Shown one piece after another: positions 48,144-57,679 of a DNA stretch of 64,000 nucleotides. The notes under the pieces are model-generated. The model did not search any database, was not told the origin of the DNA, and was given only the letters and a program-made list of their open reading frames with translations. A program made the position numbers and the translations under genes. The DNA is taken from contig NZ_FOSK01000002.1 of assembly GCF_900114245.1 (NCBI RefSeq), positions 248,001 to 312,000 on the forward strand, read 5' to 3'. The first letter of the stretch is position 1, and every line of letters begins with the position of its first letter. The stretch is from Pseudovibrio ascidiaceicola. Lineage in GTDB: Bacteria > Pseudomonadota > Alphaproteobacteria > Rhizobiales > Stappiaceae.

Positions 48144-49568
48144 ATGAGCGATAAACCGATTGATCTTCTCCAGACTTCTGGACTGGACGAGGAGACAGCG
48201 CGCCAGATTACTGCTGCAGCGCTGAAAGGCGCCGACGATGGGGAACTTTATCTGGAGTACAGCCAGAACGAGGGACTTGTGTTCGACAACGGACGCCTGA
48301 AGTCCTCCACCTTCAGCACTGGTCAGGGATTTGGCCTGCGTGCTGTTGTGGGTGAAGCTTCTGGTTATGCCCATTCCGACGACATTTCTGAGGCTGCTTT
48401 GAAACGCGCAGCTGATGCAGTGGCTTCTGTAAAGAGCGGCCATTCCGGCACCTATGCAGCACCTCCAGCTCGCACCAATCAGAAGCTCTACACAGATGAA
48501 AACCCGATTGGCAGCCCGAGCTTTGCTGAAAAAGTGCAGCTGCTGCAGGAAATTGACGCCTATGCACGCGCAAAAGATCCGCGTGTGCAGCAGGTAACTG
48601 TGTCTCTTGCTGGCAGCTGGAAAACAGTCGACATCCTGCGTGCTGACGGTCACCGTATTCGCGATGTACGTCCTCTTGTGCGCCTCAACGTTTCCATTGT
48701 GGCTGGTGACGGCGGCAAGCAGGAGACCGGCTCTTTTGGCTCTGGTGGCCGCGAAGGGTTTGGTGAGTTTGTTGCTGAGACCAGCTGGCAGCATGCCGTT
48801 GAAGAAGCTCTGCGTCAGGCTCTGGTCAATCTGGAAGCGATCCCTGCTCCTGCAGGAACGTTTGACGTGGTGCTAGGTAATGGCTGGCCGGGCATTTTGC
48901 TGCATGAAGCCGTAGGGCATGGCCTTGAAGGTGACTTCAACCGCAAGAAAACATCTGCGTTTGCAGGCTTGATGGGACAGCAGGTTGCCGCAAAAGGTGT
49001 GACCATTGTTGATGACGGCACAATCTCCAAACGTCGCGGCTCTCTCTCTGTTGATGATGAAGGTACGCCGACTGGCCGTACCACACTCATCGAGGATGGT
49101 GTTCTTGTTGGATACATGCAGGACCGTCAGAACGCCCGTTTGATGGGAGTTGAGCCAACTGGTAATGGCCGCCGCGAGTCCTTCTCACACCAACCTTTGC
49201 CGCGCATGACCAATACGATCATGGAGGCTGGCAATGATGACCCGCAGGAGATCATCGAGAGCCTTGAAGACGGCATTTATGCTGTTTCCTTTGGCGGTGG
49301 TCAGGTGGATATCACTTCTGGCAAGTTCGTGTTCTCCTGCACGGAAGCCTATCGTGTTCAAAACGGCAAGATTGGCGCCCCAGTGAAAGGTGCAATGCTG
49401 ATTGGTAATGGTCCAGATGCGCTCAAACGCGTGTCCATGATCGGCAACGACATGAAGCTGGATCCGGGTATCGGAACCTGCGGTAAGGCCGGCCAAGGCG
49501 TGCCGGTTGGTGTTGGACAACCGACCATGCGCATCAATGAAATGACGATTGGTGGCACGGCAACCTGA
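48144..49568 (+). CDS. tldD: TldD metalloprotease subunit
   Basis: 474 residues from ATG 48144, GGAG 8 nt upstream. It has HEAVGHGLEGD with H254, E255 and H258 (HExxxH zinc motif), ending with GTCGKAGQGVPVGVGQPTM. TldD is the catalytic half of the TldD/TldE heterodimer, which cleaves unfolded or modified peptides and matures microcins. The partner TldE is encoded at 60.8-62.2 kb in this window. A strong terminator follows. Confidence 0.97.
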   Translation: MSDKPIDLLQTSGLDEETARQITAAALKGADDGELYLEYSQNEGLVFDNGRLKSSTFSTGQGFGLRAVVGEASGYAHSDDISEAALKRAADAVASVKSGHSGTYAAPPARTNQKLYTDENPIGSPSFAEKVQLLQEIDAYARAKDPRVQQVTVSLAGSWKTVDILRADGHRIRDVRPLVRLNVSIVAGDGGKQETGSFGSGGREGFGEFVAETSWQHAVEEALRQALVNLEAIPAPAGTFDVVLGNGWPGILLHEAVGHGLEGDFNRKKTSAFAGLMGQQVAAKGVTIVDDGTISKRRGSLSVDDEGTPTGRTTLIEDGVLVGYMQDRQNARLMGVEPTGNGRRESFSHQPLPRMTNTIMEAGNDDPQEIIESLEDGIYAVSFGGGQVDITSGKFVFSCTEAYRVQNGKIGAPVKGAMLIGNGPDALKRVSMIGNDMKLDPGIGTCGKAGQGVPVGVGQPTMRINEMTIGGTAT

Positions 49569-49595
49569 TTGGTTCAGACAGATGCTATGAGTTTG

Positions 49596-49623
49596 AAAGG
49601 GGCAGAGATGCCCCTTTTTCTTT
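49596..49623 (+). terminator. Rho-independent terminator of tldD
   Basis: AAAGGGGCA (49596-49604) pairs with TGCCCCTTT (49609-49617) around a 4-nt loop, followed by T-rich sequence to 49623. Confidence 0.92.
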
Positions 49624-49635
49624 GTGGTGATGCTT

Positions 49636-50385
49636 CTAATCCCTCAGAGGGATTACGGGCACTTTCCCCGCACGGATGCGGTTGGTTCTCCAGTTCATCA
49701 CGTGACGAATACCGTTCTCATAAAGCATCTTCATCACTGGCGAAAACGCCTGCATGTGCTCGGCGTAGAAATCGTCTGGGCTCGTATATGTACCAAAGTC
49801 ATTGTTGATGCCTGTTTTCTGGATGTAGGTGTCCTGCCCTACCCAATTGACTTGTGGCGCGCTGAGGCAGTTGGTGCCAACGCCATAACCACATAGAGAT
49901 TGTCTGCTTGGTACGAACTTCTGCTGCAAGGCGCAGAGAAACACATCATCCAGAATGAAGCCTTCCAGATTGATCCAGCGGTCCTCCAGATAGATCTCAA
50001 CCCACGAGTGGAGAATGTTATCCGGGGCGATCTTATAGACCAACTCCGGCACCACACCACGCTGTAGCTCTTTATGGATAGTGAAGCCGTGCAGACGGCA
50101 GGGAATTCCAACGGCTCGCATCAGTGCCATGAGGAGAATGCCTTTGGTGTTGCACTGCCCTATTCCATCAGCCAGCACCTGACTTGCTGGAATATTGTCT
50201 GCTTTGTTGTAGCCAAACAGGATTTCATTGCGGACAAAGTCGTAGACTGCTCCAACGCGATCAAAGAGAGGTAGGTCCTTCCATTTGCGCTGATCGACAA
50301 GCTTCCAGATTGTTGGCGCTCTAAAGTTGAGTAGTGGGGTTTCCTTGAGCAGGATGTCTGAGTGCGTGTTGGGTTTGTCTAGCAT
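49636..50385 (-). CDS. Transglutaminase-like cysteine protease domain protein
   Basis: 249 residues, no signal peptide. Transglutaminase-like core: IPASQVLADGIGQCNTKGIL with the catalytic Cys, HSWVEIYLEDRWI with the catalytic His, then NLEGFILDD supplying Asp. The rest, GYGVGTNCLSAPQVNW and NDFGTYTSPDDFYAEHM, is conserved in annotated transglutaminase-like proteins I recall from proteobacteria. Substrate and reaction (proteolysis or amide exchange) are unknown. It is divergent from the first antiporter gene. Confidence 0.88.
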   Translation of the reverse strand: MLDKPNTHSDILLKETPLLNFRAPTIWKLVDQRKWKDLPLFDRVGAVYDFVRNEILFGYNKADNIPASQVLADGIGQCNTKGILLMALMRAVGIPCRLHGFTIHKELQRGVVPELVYKIAPDNILHSWVEIYLEDRWINLEGFILDDVFLCALQQKFVPSRQSLCGYGVGTNCLSAPQVNWVGQDTYIQKTGINNDFGTYTSPDDFYAEHMQAFSPVMKMLYENGIRHVMNWRTNRIRAGKVPVIPLRD

Positions 50386-50602
50386 TTTGCGCCTCCAATC
50401 GAGAATGAATCGACTGTAAATGCTCTAGTCACTGTAGGTTCAAGCACCAAATTGCATCTTGTTTCACTACAACCTGAGAGCTCAAACTGGCACTTCGTTA
50501 AGGGTCCTGAAGATTTACCTCAGCTTGTCTGCAATCCGTTCAAACCGAATTTACGCTGGGTCTGTAGCTTCTTGCAAAAATAATGATGAGCCGCACCCTT
50601 TC

Positions 50603-52507
50603 ATGATCACACTCCACCAACTGGATTTTGTGACAGACATCATGCTGTTTCTAAGCATGGCGATTCTGGTGGTGCCGTTTGCCAAGTTGATCCGGGTCGG
50701 AACCATTGTCGGGTATCTGATTGCGGGCGTTATCTTAGGACCGTGGGGGATTGGGCAGTACCTTGGTAGCCCTTTTAGCGCTCCTGATGAACTGCGACCC
50801 ATTGGTGAGCTTGGCGTGGTCATGCTGCTGTTTCTGATCGGGCTTGAGCTGAATCCTGGCCGTCTATGGTCTTTGCGTAAGGAGATTTTTGGCTCAGGAT
50901 CTGCTCAGGTGGGTCTTTCAGCGCTTCTTATTGGACTTGTTATCTATTTTTCGGGGCTGACCTGGCAGAAATCTCTCATTATCGGTCTTTCGCTCGCCCT
51001 TTCCTCAACGGCTCTTTCTTTGCGCATTTTGCAAGATCGCGGTGACCGCACAACACCCATGGGGCAGACTTCCATCGCAATCCTGCTGTTTCAGGACATG
51101 ATGATTGTTCCCATTCTGGCTTTGATGGCGATTGTTGCACCTGTTTCCATCGATACAGGGCAAAGACCGGGCTGGGAAACAGCGCTGATTATGGCTTCTA
51201 CCGTGTTGCTGTTGGTTGCTGTTGGCCGTTATTTGCTTACGCCATTGTTTCGGCTTTTTGCCCGTATCGGTGCCAGAGAGATGATGACAGCTTCTGCGCT
51301 ACTTACGGTGCTCGGCGCAGCGGCGCTGATGAAGGCAGTTGGGCTTTCCAGTGCGTTGGGCGCGTTTATTGCGGGTGTTATGCTGGCCGAAAGTTCTTTC
51401 CGGCATGAGCTTGAGGCTGATCTGGAGCCTTTTCGCGGATTGCTCCTCGGGTTTTTCTTCATCACGGTTGGCATGTCGATCGACCTCAACTTCGTCTATC
51501 AGAACTGGGTAATGGTGCTGGCCTGCAGTTTTGGTTTGATGGTCGTAAAATGCATAAGCATCTTTTCTGTCACCCGCCTGTCCGGTCACACATCAGAAAA
51601 CAGTTTACAGATCGGCGGATTGTTGGCTCAGGCTGGGGAGTTTGGGTTTGTCATTTTCTCAGCGTCTGTCGCCGTTGATTTGCTGAACCCACATCAGAGC
51701 AGCCTGCTCTCTGCGATCATCTCTTTCACAATGGCATTTACACTCCTGAGTGTCCGGGTCTCGCAATGGTTTGGGGTAAAACTCAGACCGGAGCCCGTGA
51801 AGCCGGATATACCCAATACAGAAGGAGGCCGCACCAATGTGCTGGTGATTGGGTTTGGGCGCTTTGGGCAGCTTGCCTCTCAGATGTTGATTGCGCAGGG
51901 TTCAACCGTGACTGTTCTGGATACAGACGCACAGCACATTCGTGAAGCTTCTCGTTTTGGCTATCGGATTTATTATGGAGACGGGCGACGCCTGAATGTT
52001 CTACGGGCCGCAGGGGCGGAAAATGCCAGTGTGATTGCAGTTTGTACGGAACGGGCGGAGACAACCAGCCAGATTGTACGCATGACGAAAACACAGTTTC
52101 CGCTCGCCAAAATATTTGCCCGCGCGCATGACCGCCGTCACGCTATCCAGCTTGTAACAGCAGGAGCGGACTATCAGCTTCGGGAGACGTTGGAGTCAGC
52201 TTTGCAGTTCGGACGGGAAATACTGGAGGAGTTGGGAGAGGATGAAGACCGCACCTATGACATTCTTGCGGATGTGCGTCGCAGAGATGCTGAGCTTTTA
52301 GCGTTACAGCAGGTTGGTGGGCTTTATGCCGGTTACAAGCAATTCAAGTTGCCCGATGTGCCAGTTAAGCCCTTGATCAAACCGAAATCAGAATCAACTG
52401 CTTTGAATGAGCCTGCACGCCGCCTTGCTGAAGCTGAAAAGAAGGCAGAGAAGGAGCAATCAGAGAAATCTGAAAAAACTTCGCCAAACAAGCCATCTTC
52501 AGACTAG
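50603..52507 (+). CDS. CPA2 monovalent cation:proton antiporter with RCK domain (first copy)
   Basis: 634 residues from ATG 50603; the open frame runs 48 codons further upstream without a ribosome site. About 12 membrane helices (residues 10-385), with the CPA2 motifs VVMLLFLIGLELNPGRLW and SLALSSTALSLRIL and a SALGAFIAGVMLAES block. A TrkA-N (RCK) domain follows: NVLVIGFGRFGQLASQML, a Rossmann GxGxxG-like site. The C-terminus is Lys/Glu-rich. It resembles KefB/KefC K+ efflux proteins, but without a KefF-type partner. A second copy follows 114 bp downstream. Confidence 0.92.
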   Translation: MITLHQLDFVTDIMLFLSMAILVVPFAKLIRVGTIVGYLIAGVILGPWGIGQYLGSPFSAPDELRPIGELGVVMLLFLIGLELNPGRLWSLRKEIFGSGSAQVGLSALLIGLVIYFSGLTWQKSLIIGLSLALSSTALSLRILQDRGDRTTPMGQTSIAILLFQDMMIVPILALMAIVAPVSIDTGQRPGWETALIMASTVLLLVAVGRYLLTPLFRLFARIGAREMMTASALLTVLGAAALMKAVGLSSALGAFIAGVMLAESSFRHELEADLEPFRGLLLGFFFITVGMSIDLNFVYQNWVMVLACSFGLMVVKCISIFSVTRLSGHTSENSLQIGGLLAQAGEFGFVIFSASVAVDLLNPHQSSLLSAIISFTMAFTLLSVRVSQWFGVKLRPEPVKPDIPNTEGGRTNVLVIGFGRFGQLASQMLIAQGSTVTVLDTDAQHIREASRFGYRIYYGDGRRLNVLRAAGAENASVIAVCTERAETTSQIVRMTKTQFPLAKIFARAHDRRHAIQLVTAGADYQLRETLESALQFGREILEELGEDEDRTYDILADVRRRDAELLALQQVGGLYAGYKQFKLPDVPVKPLIKPKSESTALNEPARRLAEAEKKAEKEQSEKSEKTSPNKPSSD

Positions 52508-52621
52508 CTTTATACGGAAAACTACATTTTCTCTTAGATAGAATTAAGGTATTTCCCTCAGAATCGACATAAATCAGAAAAGTCTGTTTTAGTAATTTGA
52601 ATTCCGCTTTTTAGGATGCCA

Positions 52622-54400
52622 ATGGCAGAAGCTCACGTCCCTCCGTTCTTTATCGAAACCATTGTGGTTCTTTCCGCTGCAGTTATCGCTGTGCCCATCA
52701 CCAAACGGCTTGGCCTTGGTGCTGTCGTTGGCTTCCTTGCAGCTGGGATGGCAATTGGCCCATATGGCATCGGCTTCTTCAACGAGCCGGAACGCATACT
52801 GGGCTTTGCTGAACTTGGGGTCGTTTTGCTGTTGTTTGTGATTGGGCTGGAATTGGAGCCCGCTCGATTATGGACCATGCGGCGAGACATTTTCGGGCTT
52901 GGGACGGCGCAAGTTGTTATCTCGGGCCTGATACTGACAGTGGGCGCTATGGTGTTTGGTCTGTCCTGGCAGGTTGCGCTGATTGCCGGACTTGGTCTTG
53001 CCTTGTCCTCCACGGCTTTCGCCCTGCAAATGCTGCAGGAGCGCGGACACCTGAGCACCAAGTATGGCCAACGCGCTTTCGGCATCTTGTTGCTGCAGGA
53101 CATGGCTATTGTGCCTCTGCTTGCGATGGTCAGCATTTTGGCACCTGCTGAAGCGGATGTGGAGGAAGCTTCCATTGCGATGCAGGTAATCACCGTCATC
53201 GCGGCAGTTGGCTTTGTGATCTTTGCAGGTCGCTTCCTGCTTTCTCCCCTTTTCCAGCTTTTGACGGCCTCTGGCGCTCGCGAGTTGATGATTGCCGCAG
53301 CACTGCTGGTTGCGCTTGGCAGTGCCGGGCTTATGAGCCTTGTTGGCCTTTCCATGGCCTTGGGCGCCTTTCTTTCTGGCGTGATGCTAGCGGAATCCAG
53401 TTACCGGCATACGCTGGAAGCGGATATTGAGCCGTTCCGCACTATGCTCATGGGCCTGTTCTTCATGACTGTGGGGATGGCGCTCGAACTTGATCTGATT
53501 GTCGCAAACTGGCAGCGTGTGGTTTCTGCGGTTGTCTTGCTCATGCTCACCAAGGGCGTTCTGCTCTGGGGCCTGTCGCGTTTGTTTGGCTCTTCTAACT
53601 CTGATGCTCTGCGCGTAGCGGTCACTCTGCCACAAGGCGGGGAGTTTGCCTTTGTGCTGTTTTCAACGGCCACTGCGGCGGCAATCCTGCCAGAGGAGAC
53701 TGCGAATATCCTCAGCGCTATTGTTATTTTGACCATGCTGCTCACTCCACTTGGGGCTGTGGGCCTGGACTTTGTTGCTGAGCGGATGAAGAAGCGTGGT
53801 GACACCACCAACAAGATTGAAACCTTTGAGGATGCTTGTCCGAGCGTGCTAATCGTCGGATTTGGACGCTTTGGTATGATGGTCGCACAGATGCTGACCT
53901 CTGAGGGTATTTCCGTCACGGCTCTCGACAACAAGCCGGACCGGATCAACTATGCCCGCCAATATGGCTACAAGGTTTATTACGGGGATGCGACGCGACC
54001 CGACGTGCTCAAGGCTGCTGGTGGTGATAGCGCGACCCTGATCGCACTCTGCATTGAGGATGATCGCGTCATGAAACAGGCAATCCTGCAAATCAGATCC
54101 GCGTTTCCAAATGCTGCGCTTTATTGCCGGGCCACAGACCGCGCTCATGCGCTTGACCTCACCCGTTTGGGCGTTGACTATCAGATCCGCGAGACTTTTG
54201 AGTCCAGTTTGACCTTTGGACGCAAAGCGCTTGAGTTCCTTGGTTTGCCAGCAGACCGTATTGACGAAGTTGAAGATGATGTTCGCAAACGGGACGATGA
54301 ACGTCTGACACTTCAGCTTGCCGGTGGTGATCTTGCAGGCTCTGACAAGTTGCACCAGCGTACGCCACGCGACGACGGCAAATCAGAAAAACCTGACTGA
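52622..54400 (+). CDS. CPA2 monovalent cation:proton antiporter with RCK domain (second copy)
   Basis: 592 residues from ATG 52622, with AGG 6 nt upstream; ATG at 52616 is the alternative. Same architecture as the first copy: GVVLLLFVIGLELEPARLW, GLALSSTAFALQMLQERG, SMALGAFLSGVMLAES, then RCK with SVLIVGFGRFGMMVAQML. The two share most blocks in order and are tandem paralogues. Differences in the tail and loops suggest division of labour (ion or ligand). It is followed by the MerR gene after 146 bp. Confidence 0.92.
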   Translation: MAEAHVPPFFIETIVVLSAAVIAVPITKRLGLGAVVGFLAAGMAIGPYGIGFFNEPERILGFAELGVVLLLFVIGLELEPARLWTMRRDIFGLGTAQVVISGLILTVGAMVFGLSWQVALIAGLGLALSSTAFALQMLQERGHLSTKYGQRAFGILLLQDMAIVPLLAMVSILAPAEADVEEASIAMQVITVIAAVGFVIFAGRFLLSPLFQLLTASGARELMIAAALLVALGSAGLMSLVGLSMALGAFLSGVMLAESSYRHTLEADIEPFRTMLMGLFFMTVGMALELDLIVANWQRVVSAVVLLMLTKGVLLWGLSRLFGSSNSDALRVAVTLPQGGEFAFVLFSTATAAAILPEETANILSAIVILTMLLTPLGAVGLDFVAERMKKRGDTTNKIETFEDACPSVLIVGFGRFGMMVAQMLTSEGISVTALDNKPDRINYARQYGYKVYYGDATRPDVLKAAGGDSATLIALCIEDDRVMKQAILQIRSAFPNAALYCRATDRAHALDLTRLGVDYQIRETFESSLTFGRKALEFLGLPADRIDEVEDDVRKRDDERLTLQLAGGDLAGSDKLHQRTPRDDGKSEKPD

Positions 54401-54546
54401 TTAAATCAAGTTATCAGAGTGCGGCTCTTGACGCTGGTTGATTTGAAGCACATTTATTGCGGGGGCGTGGCGCGCTCTCATTTCAACATTACGTGATCTG
54501 CGGCACTGCTTTTTCGCAGAGACCACATTAATCCCTATGGTTCGAT

Positions 54547-54969
54547 ATGGCTGGTGAATACTCAATCGGTGATCTTGCGAAGAAGGCTGGTGTTAAAGTC
54601 CAGACTATTCGTTTTTACGAGCAAAAAAAGCTGCTTCCAGAGCCCCCACGCACTGAAGGTGGCCAGCGCCGTTACAGCGAAGATCATCTGAACCGACTGT
54701 CTTTCATTCGCCATGGTCGCGATCTCGGTTTCTCTCTGGAGATGATCGAGAGCCTTATGCTGCTCAAAGAACATCCTGAAGACGATTGCGAAGGCGCAGA
54801 CGAGATTGCACGGGCTCACCTGACTGAGGTGGAAGACAAAATTATTCGTCTCCAAAGCCTACAAACCGAGCTGAAGAAAATGCTGAAACACTGTTCCAGC
54901 GGAAAGATACATGATTGCAGGGTCATTGAGGCCCTCTCTTGCGATTGCTATCAGCATCGCCAAAAGTGA
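54547..54969 (+). CDS. MerR-family regulator, metal-sensor-like
   Basis: 140 residues. The winged HTH is YSIGDLAKKAGVKVQTIRFYEQKKLL, then the dimerisation helix. Cys residues at 81, 116, 124, 132 and 134 (DDCEG, KHCSSGKIHDC and SCDC) match the placement of metal ligands in ZntR-type sensors, so a zinc or other soft-metal effector is likely. It is 6 bp before the MATE gene, which it probably controls. TTGACG and TTTATT at 54428-54433 and 54453-54458, 19 bp apart, fit the long spacer of MerR promoters but lack an obvious dyad. Confidence 0.85.
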   Translation: MAGEYSIGDLAKKAGVKVQTIRFYEQKKLLPEPPRTEGGQRRYSEDHLNRLSFIRHGRDLGFSLEMIESLMLLKEHPEDDCEGADEIARAHLTEVEDKIIRLQSLQTELKKMLKHCSSGKIHDCRVIEALSCDCYQHRQK

Positions 54970-54975
54970 GTTTTT

Positions 54976-56340
54976 ATGTCCAGACCAACTTCATCCGGCA
55001 CACGGGATGCAAAGTTCACCTATGGCTCGACCATGCGCCATGTTCTGGTGATGACATCCACCGGCTCAGTCGGATTGATTGCTATTTTCCTCGTTGATTT
55101 TGCGAACCTTTTTTACATTGCACAGTTGGGTATTGAAGAACTTGCGGCGGCAATTGGCTATGCCGGAACCATCATGTTTTTCAACTCAGCTATTGGTATC
55201 GGGCTTTCCATTGCCGCCAGCGCATCCGTTGCACGCCGTATCGGGCAAGGTGATGTTAAAGGTGCGCACCGCCTTGTAAGCATGTCGCTTATAATATCGA
55301 CATTGATATCACTCGCTGTGGTAGCTGGAAGTCTGGCGTTTCTGGATGATCTGGCGATGTTGCTTGGTGCTTCCGGGCGCACGCTCGATTTTACGCTGCT
55401 CTTCCTTTACATCGTCGTGCCCTCCATGCCCTTCCTTGTTGGCGCAATGGTGCTTTCTGCGCTGCTGAGATCAGTTGGCGATGCACGTGGTGCGATGTTT
55501 GTGACCTTATCAAGCGGTTTTGTGACAGCCATTTTAGATCCGATCCTCATTTTCGGATTTGATATGGGTATCACTGGCGCAGCAATCGCTTCTGTTGTCT
55601 CTCGCCTGGTGATGGTTGGCGTTGGTCTTTATATCCTGATCATCAAGCACAACATGCTCGGCAAGCCTGAGATTTCAAAGACTGTCAGCGATACGGTAGA
55701 TTTGTTCAAAGTGGCGACACCTGCGATGTTGACCAACATCGCAACACCAGCAGGCAATGCCTGGATCATTGCAGAAATGGCTCAGTTTGGTGATGGAGCG
55801 GTGGCGGGTTTCGCGATTGTTGGCCGGATTATTCCTGTCGCTTTCGGCGCGCTGTTCGCACTTTCCGGTGCCGTTGGTCCTATTATTGGTCAGAATTTTG
55901 GAGCCCTGGAGTTTGACCGACTTAGCAAGGTTGTGAAGGATTCTCTTTTACTGATCGTGGTTTACACACTGTCAGCCTGGGGTTTGCTGTTTGTGCTGCA
56001 GGAGCCACTGGTGCAGTTCTTCAATGCTGAAGGTGACAGCGCCTCGCTGGTCTTCTTCTTCTGTACATTTGCGGCAGCTGGTTTCTTGTTCAATGCGGCT
56101 TTGTTTGTCACCAATGCTGTGTTCAACAATCTGGGTTTCCCAATTTATTCCATGCTGTTTAACTGGGGCAGAGCAACTCTTGGGACTATCCCGTTCACCA
56201 TTGCTGGCGCCTACTTCTACCAGGCAAATGGCGTTCTGGCAGGGCAAGCTATTGGCGGTGTTGTCTTCGCCTTTCTTGCCCAATATGTTTGCTGGCGAAC
56301 GATTGAGAAAATCCGCAAGGAGAAACTGGCAGCTGCTTAA
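54976..56340 (+). CDS. MATE-family efflux transporter
   Basis: 454 residues with 12 predicted helices in two halves. MATE motifs GPIIGQNFGALEFDRL and AAIGYAGTIMFFNSAIGIGL are seen. MATE carriers expel drugs or metabolites using Na+ or H+. It lies 6 bp after the MerR gene, so a metal- or drug-inducible two-gene unit is likely. No terminator is clear before DUF2093. Confidence 0.93.
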   Translation: MSRPTSSGTRDAKFTYGSTMRHVLVMTSTGSVGLIAIFLVDFANLFYIAQLGIEELAAAIGYAGTIMFFNSAIGIGLSIAASASVARRIGQGDVKGAHRLVSMSLIISTLISLAVVAGSLAFLDDLAMLLGASGRTLDFTLLFLYIVVPSMPFLVGAMVLSALLRSVGDARGAMFVTLSSGFVTAILDPILIFGFDMGITGAAIASVVSRLVMVGVGLYILIIKHNMLGKPEISKTVSDTVDLFKVATPAMLTNIATPAGNAWIIAEMAQFGDGAVAGFAIVGRIIPVAFGALFALSGAVGPIIGQNFGALEFDRLSKVVKDSLLLIVVYTLSAWGLLFVLQEPLVQFFNAEGDSASLVFFFCTFAAAGFLFNAALFVTNAVFNNLGFPIYSMLFNWGRATLGTIPFTIAGAYFYQANGVLAGQAIGGVVFAFLAQYVCWRTIEKIRKEKLAAA

Positions 56341-56444
56341 TTGCTGCCAGATTGATTTGCATAAGATGCTTATTCTTCCCGCTGGCCTTTTTAAGGTTTG
56401 AGCGGTAAGAAAGGAAAAACACAACAACTCTGGATGCTGAAATA

Positions 56445-56666
56445 ATGAACCGTTTTGAACAGCCACGCGTTCCAACAGAAGCACGTATCCAATACTTGGA
56501 TGGTGATTATCAGGTGAAAGCACCAGGTAACTTTGTAAAGTGTGCGATCACTGGCAAAACGATCATGCTTGAAGAGCTCAAGTACTGGAGTGTCTCCCGC
56601 CAGGAAGCTTACATTGATGCGGATGCTGCCCTTAAAGCCTATGAGAGCAACGGCCTACAAGCTTAA
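56445..56666 (+). CDS. DUF2093 protein
   Basis: 73 residues, starting MNRFEQPRVPTEARIQYLDG and containing VKCAITGKTIMLEELKYWSV. This small family is common in Hyphomicrobiales, usually beside lpxK. Function unknown. The stop overlaps the lpxK stop by 4 bp (56663-56666) on the opposite strand. Confidence 0.92.
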   Translation: MNRFEQPRVPTEARIQYLDGDYQVKAPGNFVKCAITGKTIMLEELKYWSVSRQEAYIDADAALKAYESNGLQA

Positions 56667-57676
56667 GGCCTTCCAACGTCCAATACAGGTTCCAGACGTT
56701 CAATGAGGGCGTCTGGATCAGCAATCTTCATCTCCACTTCCAGCACACTTGCCACGTTTGCAAGCCGCGCGATCGACTGCTCTTCACGGCCATCCAAACG
56801 CACGTAATCCTTTGTGGTCGTGATTGGCAGTAAGTCCTGCGCTTCAGCTTCACGCAGTATGAGGCGTGCGTCCTCTTTCGTGAAGTAGTGATGATCTGGG
56901 AAGGACATGGTCTCAATGACCTCAGCTCCAGCCTCCCGCAGGCTGGCATAGAGCTTTTCAGGTCGACCAATTCCAGCAAATGCAAGTACGCGCTCCCCAT
57001 CCAAGGCATCTGCAGATACAGGACGGATTGCAGCGTGCATCAAATTGATCCCAGCTTGCTGTGCCGCCATCTGCTGATCAATACTCGCATCGCCCTCACC
57101 CACAACCATCAGCAGACCGACCCGTTGCAGCTGTTTCGTGAACGGCATTCTCAGTGGGCCAGCTGGAATACATCTGGCATTGCCGATCCCAGTCTTTGCA
57201 TCCAGAAGAACGATGGAGAAGTCCTTATGTAAAGACGGGTTCTGGAACCCATCATCCATAATGATGACAGAGATATCTTGTTCTTCCAGAAGCTTGGCAC
57301 CTGCTGTGCGATCAGCGGAGATCACCGTTGGACCGCGGCGCGCCAGCAACAGCGCTTCATCACCGACTTCTGCTGCAGCATATTTTGACGGCTCAACAAG
57401 CAGCGGTCCTTTAATCGAACCACCGTAGCCACGCAGAAGAAAGCCGGGTTTGTGGCCAGCCTCTTTCAACAGAGCGTTCAATGCCAACGCGAATGGTGTT
57501 TTACCGGTACCGCCTGCTGTGAAGTTGCCAATGCAGATGACAGGCTGGCGGGCTTTGTATCTGGGATTGTACTTGAAACGACGTGTCGCCATGTAGCCGT
57601 AAAGAGCACCTAACGGGCTCAAGAGTTTGGCTTGCCAGGTTCCGTTTCGTGTCCACCAGAAGTCAGGAGCGTTCAT
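56663..57676 (-). CDS. lpxK: Tetraacyldisaccharide 4'-kinase
   Basis: 337 residues. Walker A is GNFTAGGTGKTPFALAL (residues 50-66). FLLRGYGGSIKG, SVIIMDDGFQNPSLHKDF and RVLAFAGIGRPEKLYASLR are family marks. It phosphorylates lipid A precursor at the 4' position. The start has GGAAGGAG 6 nt upstream and is 3 bp after the waaA stop, so the two are tightly coupled. Confidence 0.97.
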   Translation of the reverse strand: MNAPDFWWTRNGTWQAKLLSPLGALYGYMATRRFKYNPRYKARQPVICIGNFTAGGTGKTPFALALNALLKEAGHKPGFLLRGYGGSIKGPLLVEPSKYAAAEVGDEALLLARRGPTVISADRTAGAKLLEEQDISVIIMDDGFQNPSLHKDFSIVLLDAKTGIGNARCIPAGPLRMPFTKQLQRVGLLMVVGEGDASIDQQMAAQQAGINLMHAAIRPVSADALDGERVLAFAGIGRPEKLYASLREAGAEVIETMSFPDHHYFTKEDARLILREAEAQDLLPITTTKDYVRLDGREEQSIARLANVASVLEVEMKIADPDALIERLEPVLDVGRP

Positions 57677-57679
57677 CTT

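Noticed and set aside
54428-54458. TTGACG-N19-TTTATT as a MerR-type promoter
   Set aside because: The 19-bp spacer fits, but no inverted repeat for a MerR dimer lies between the hexamers and the -10 is poor. I mention it only under the regulator and do not list it as a feature.
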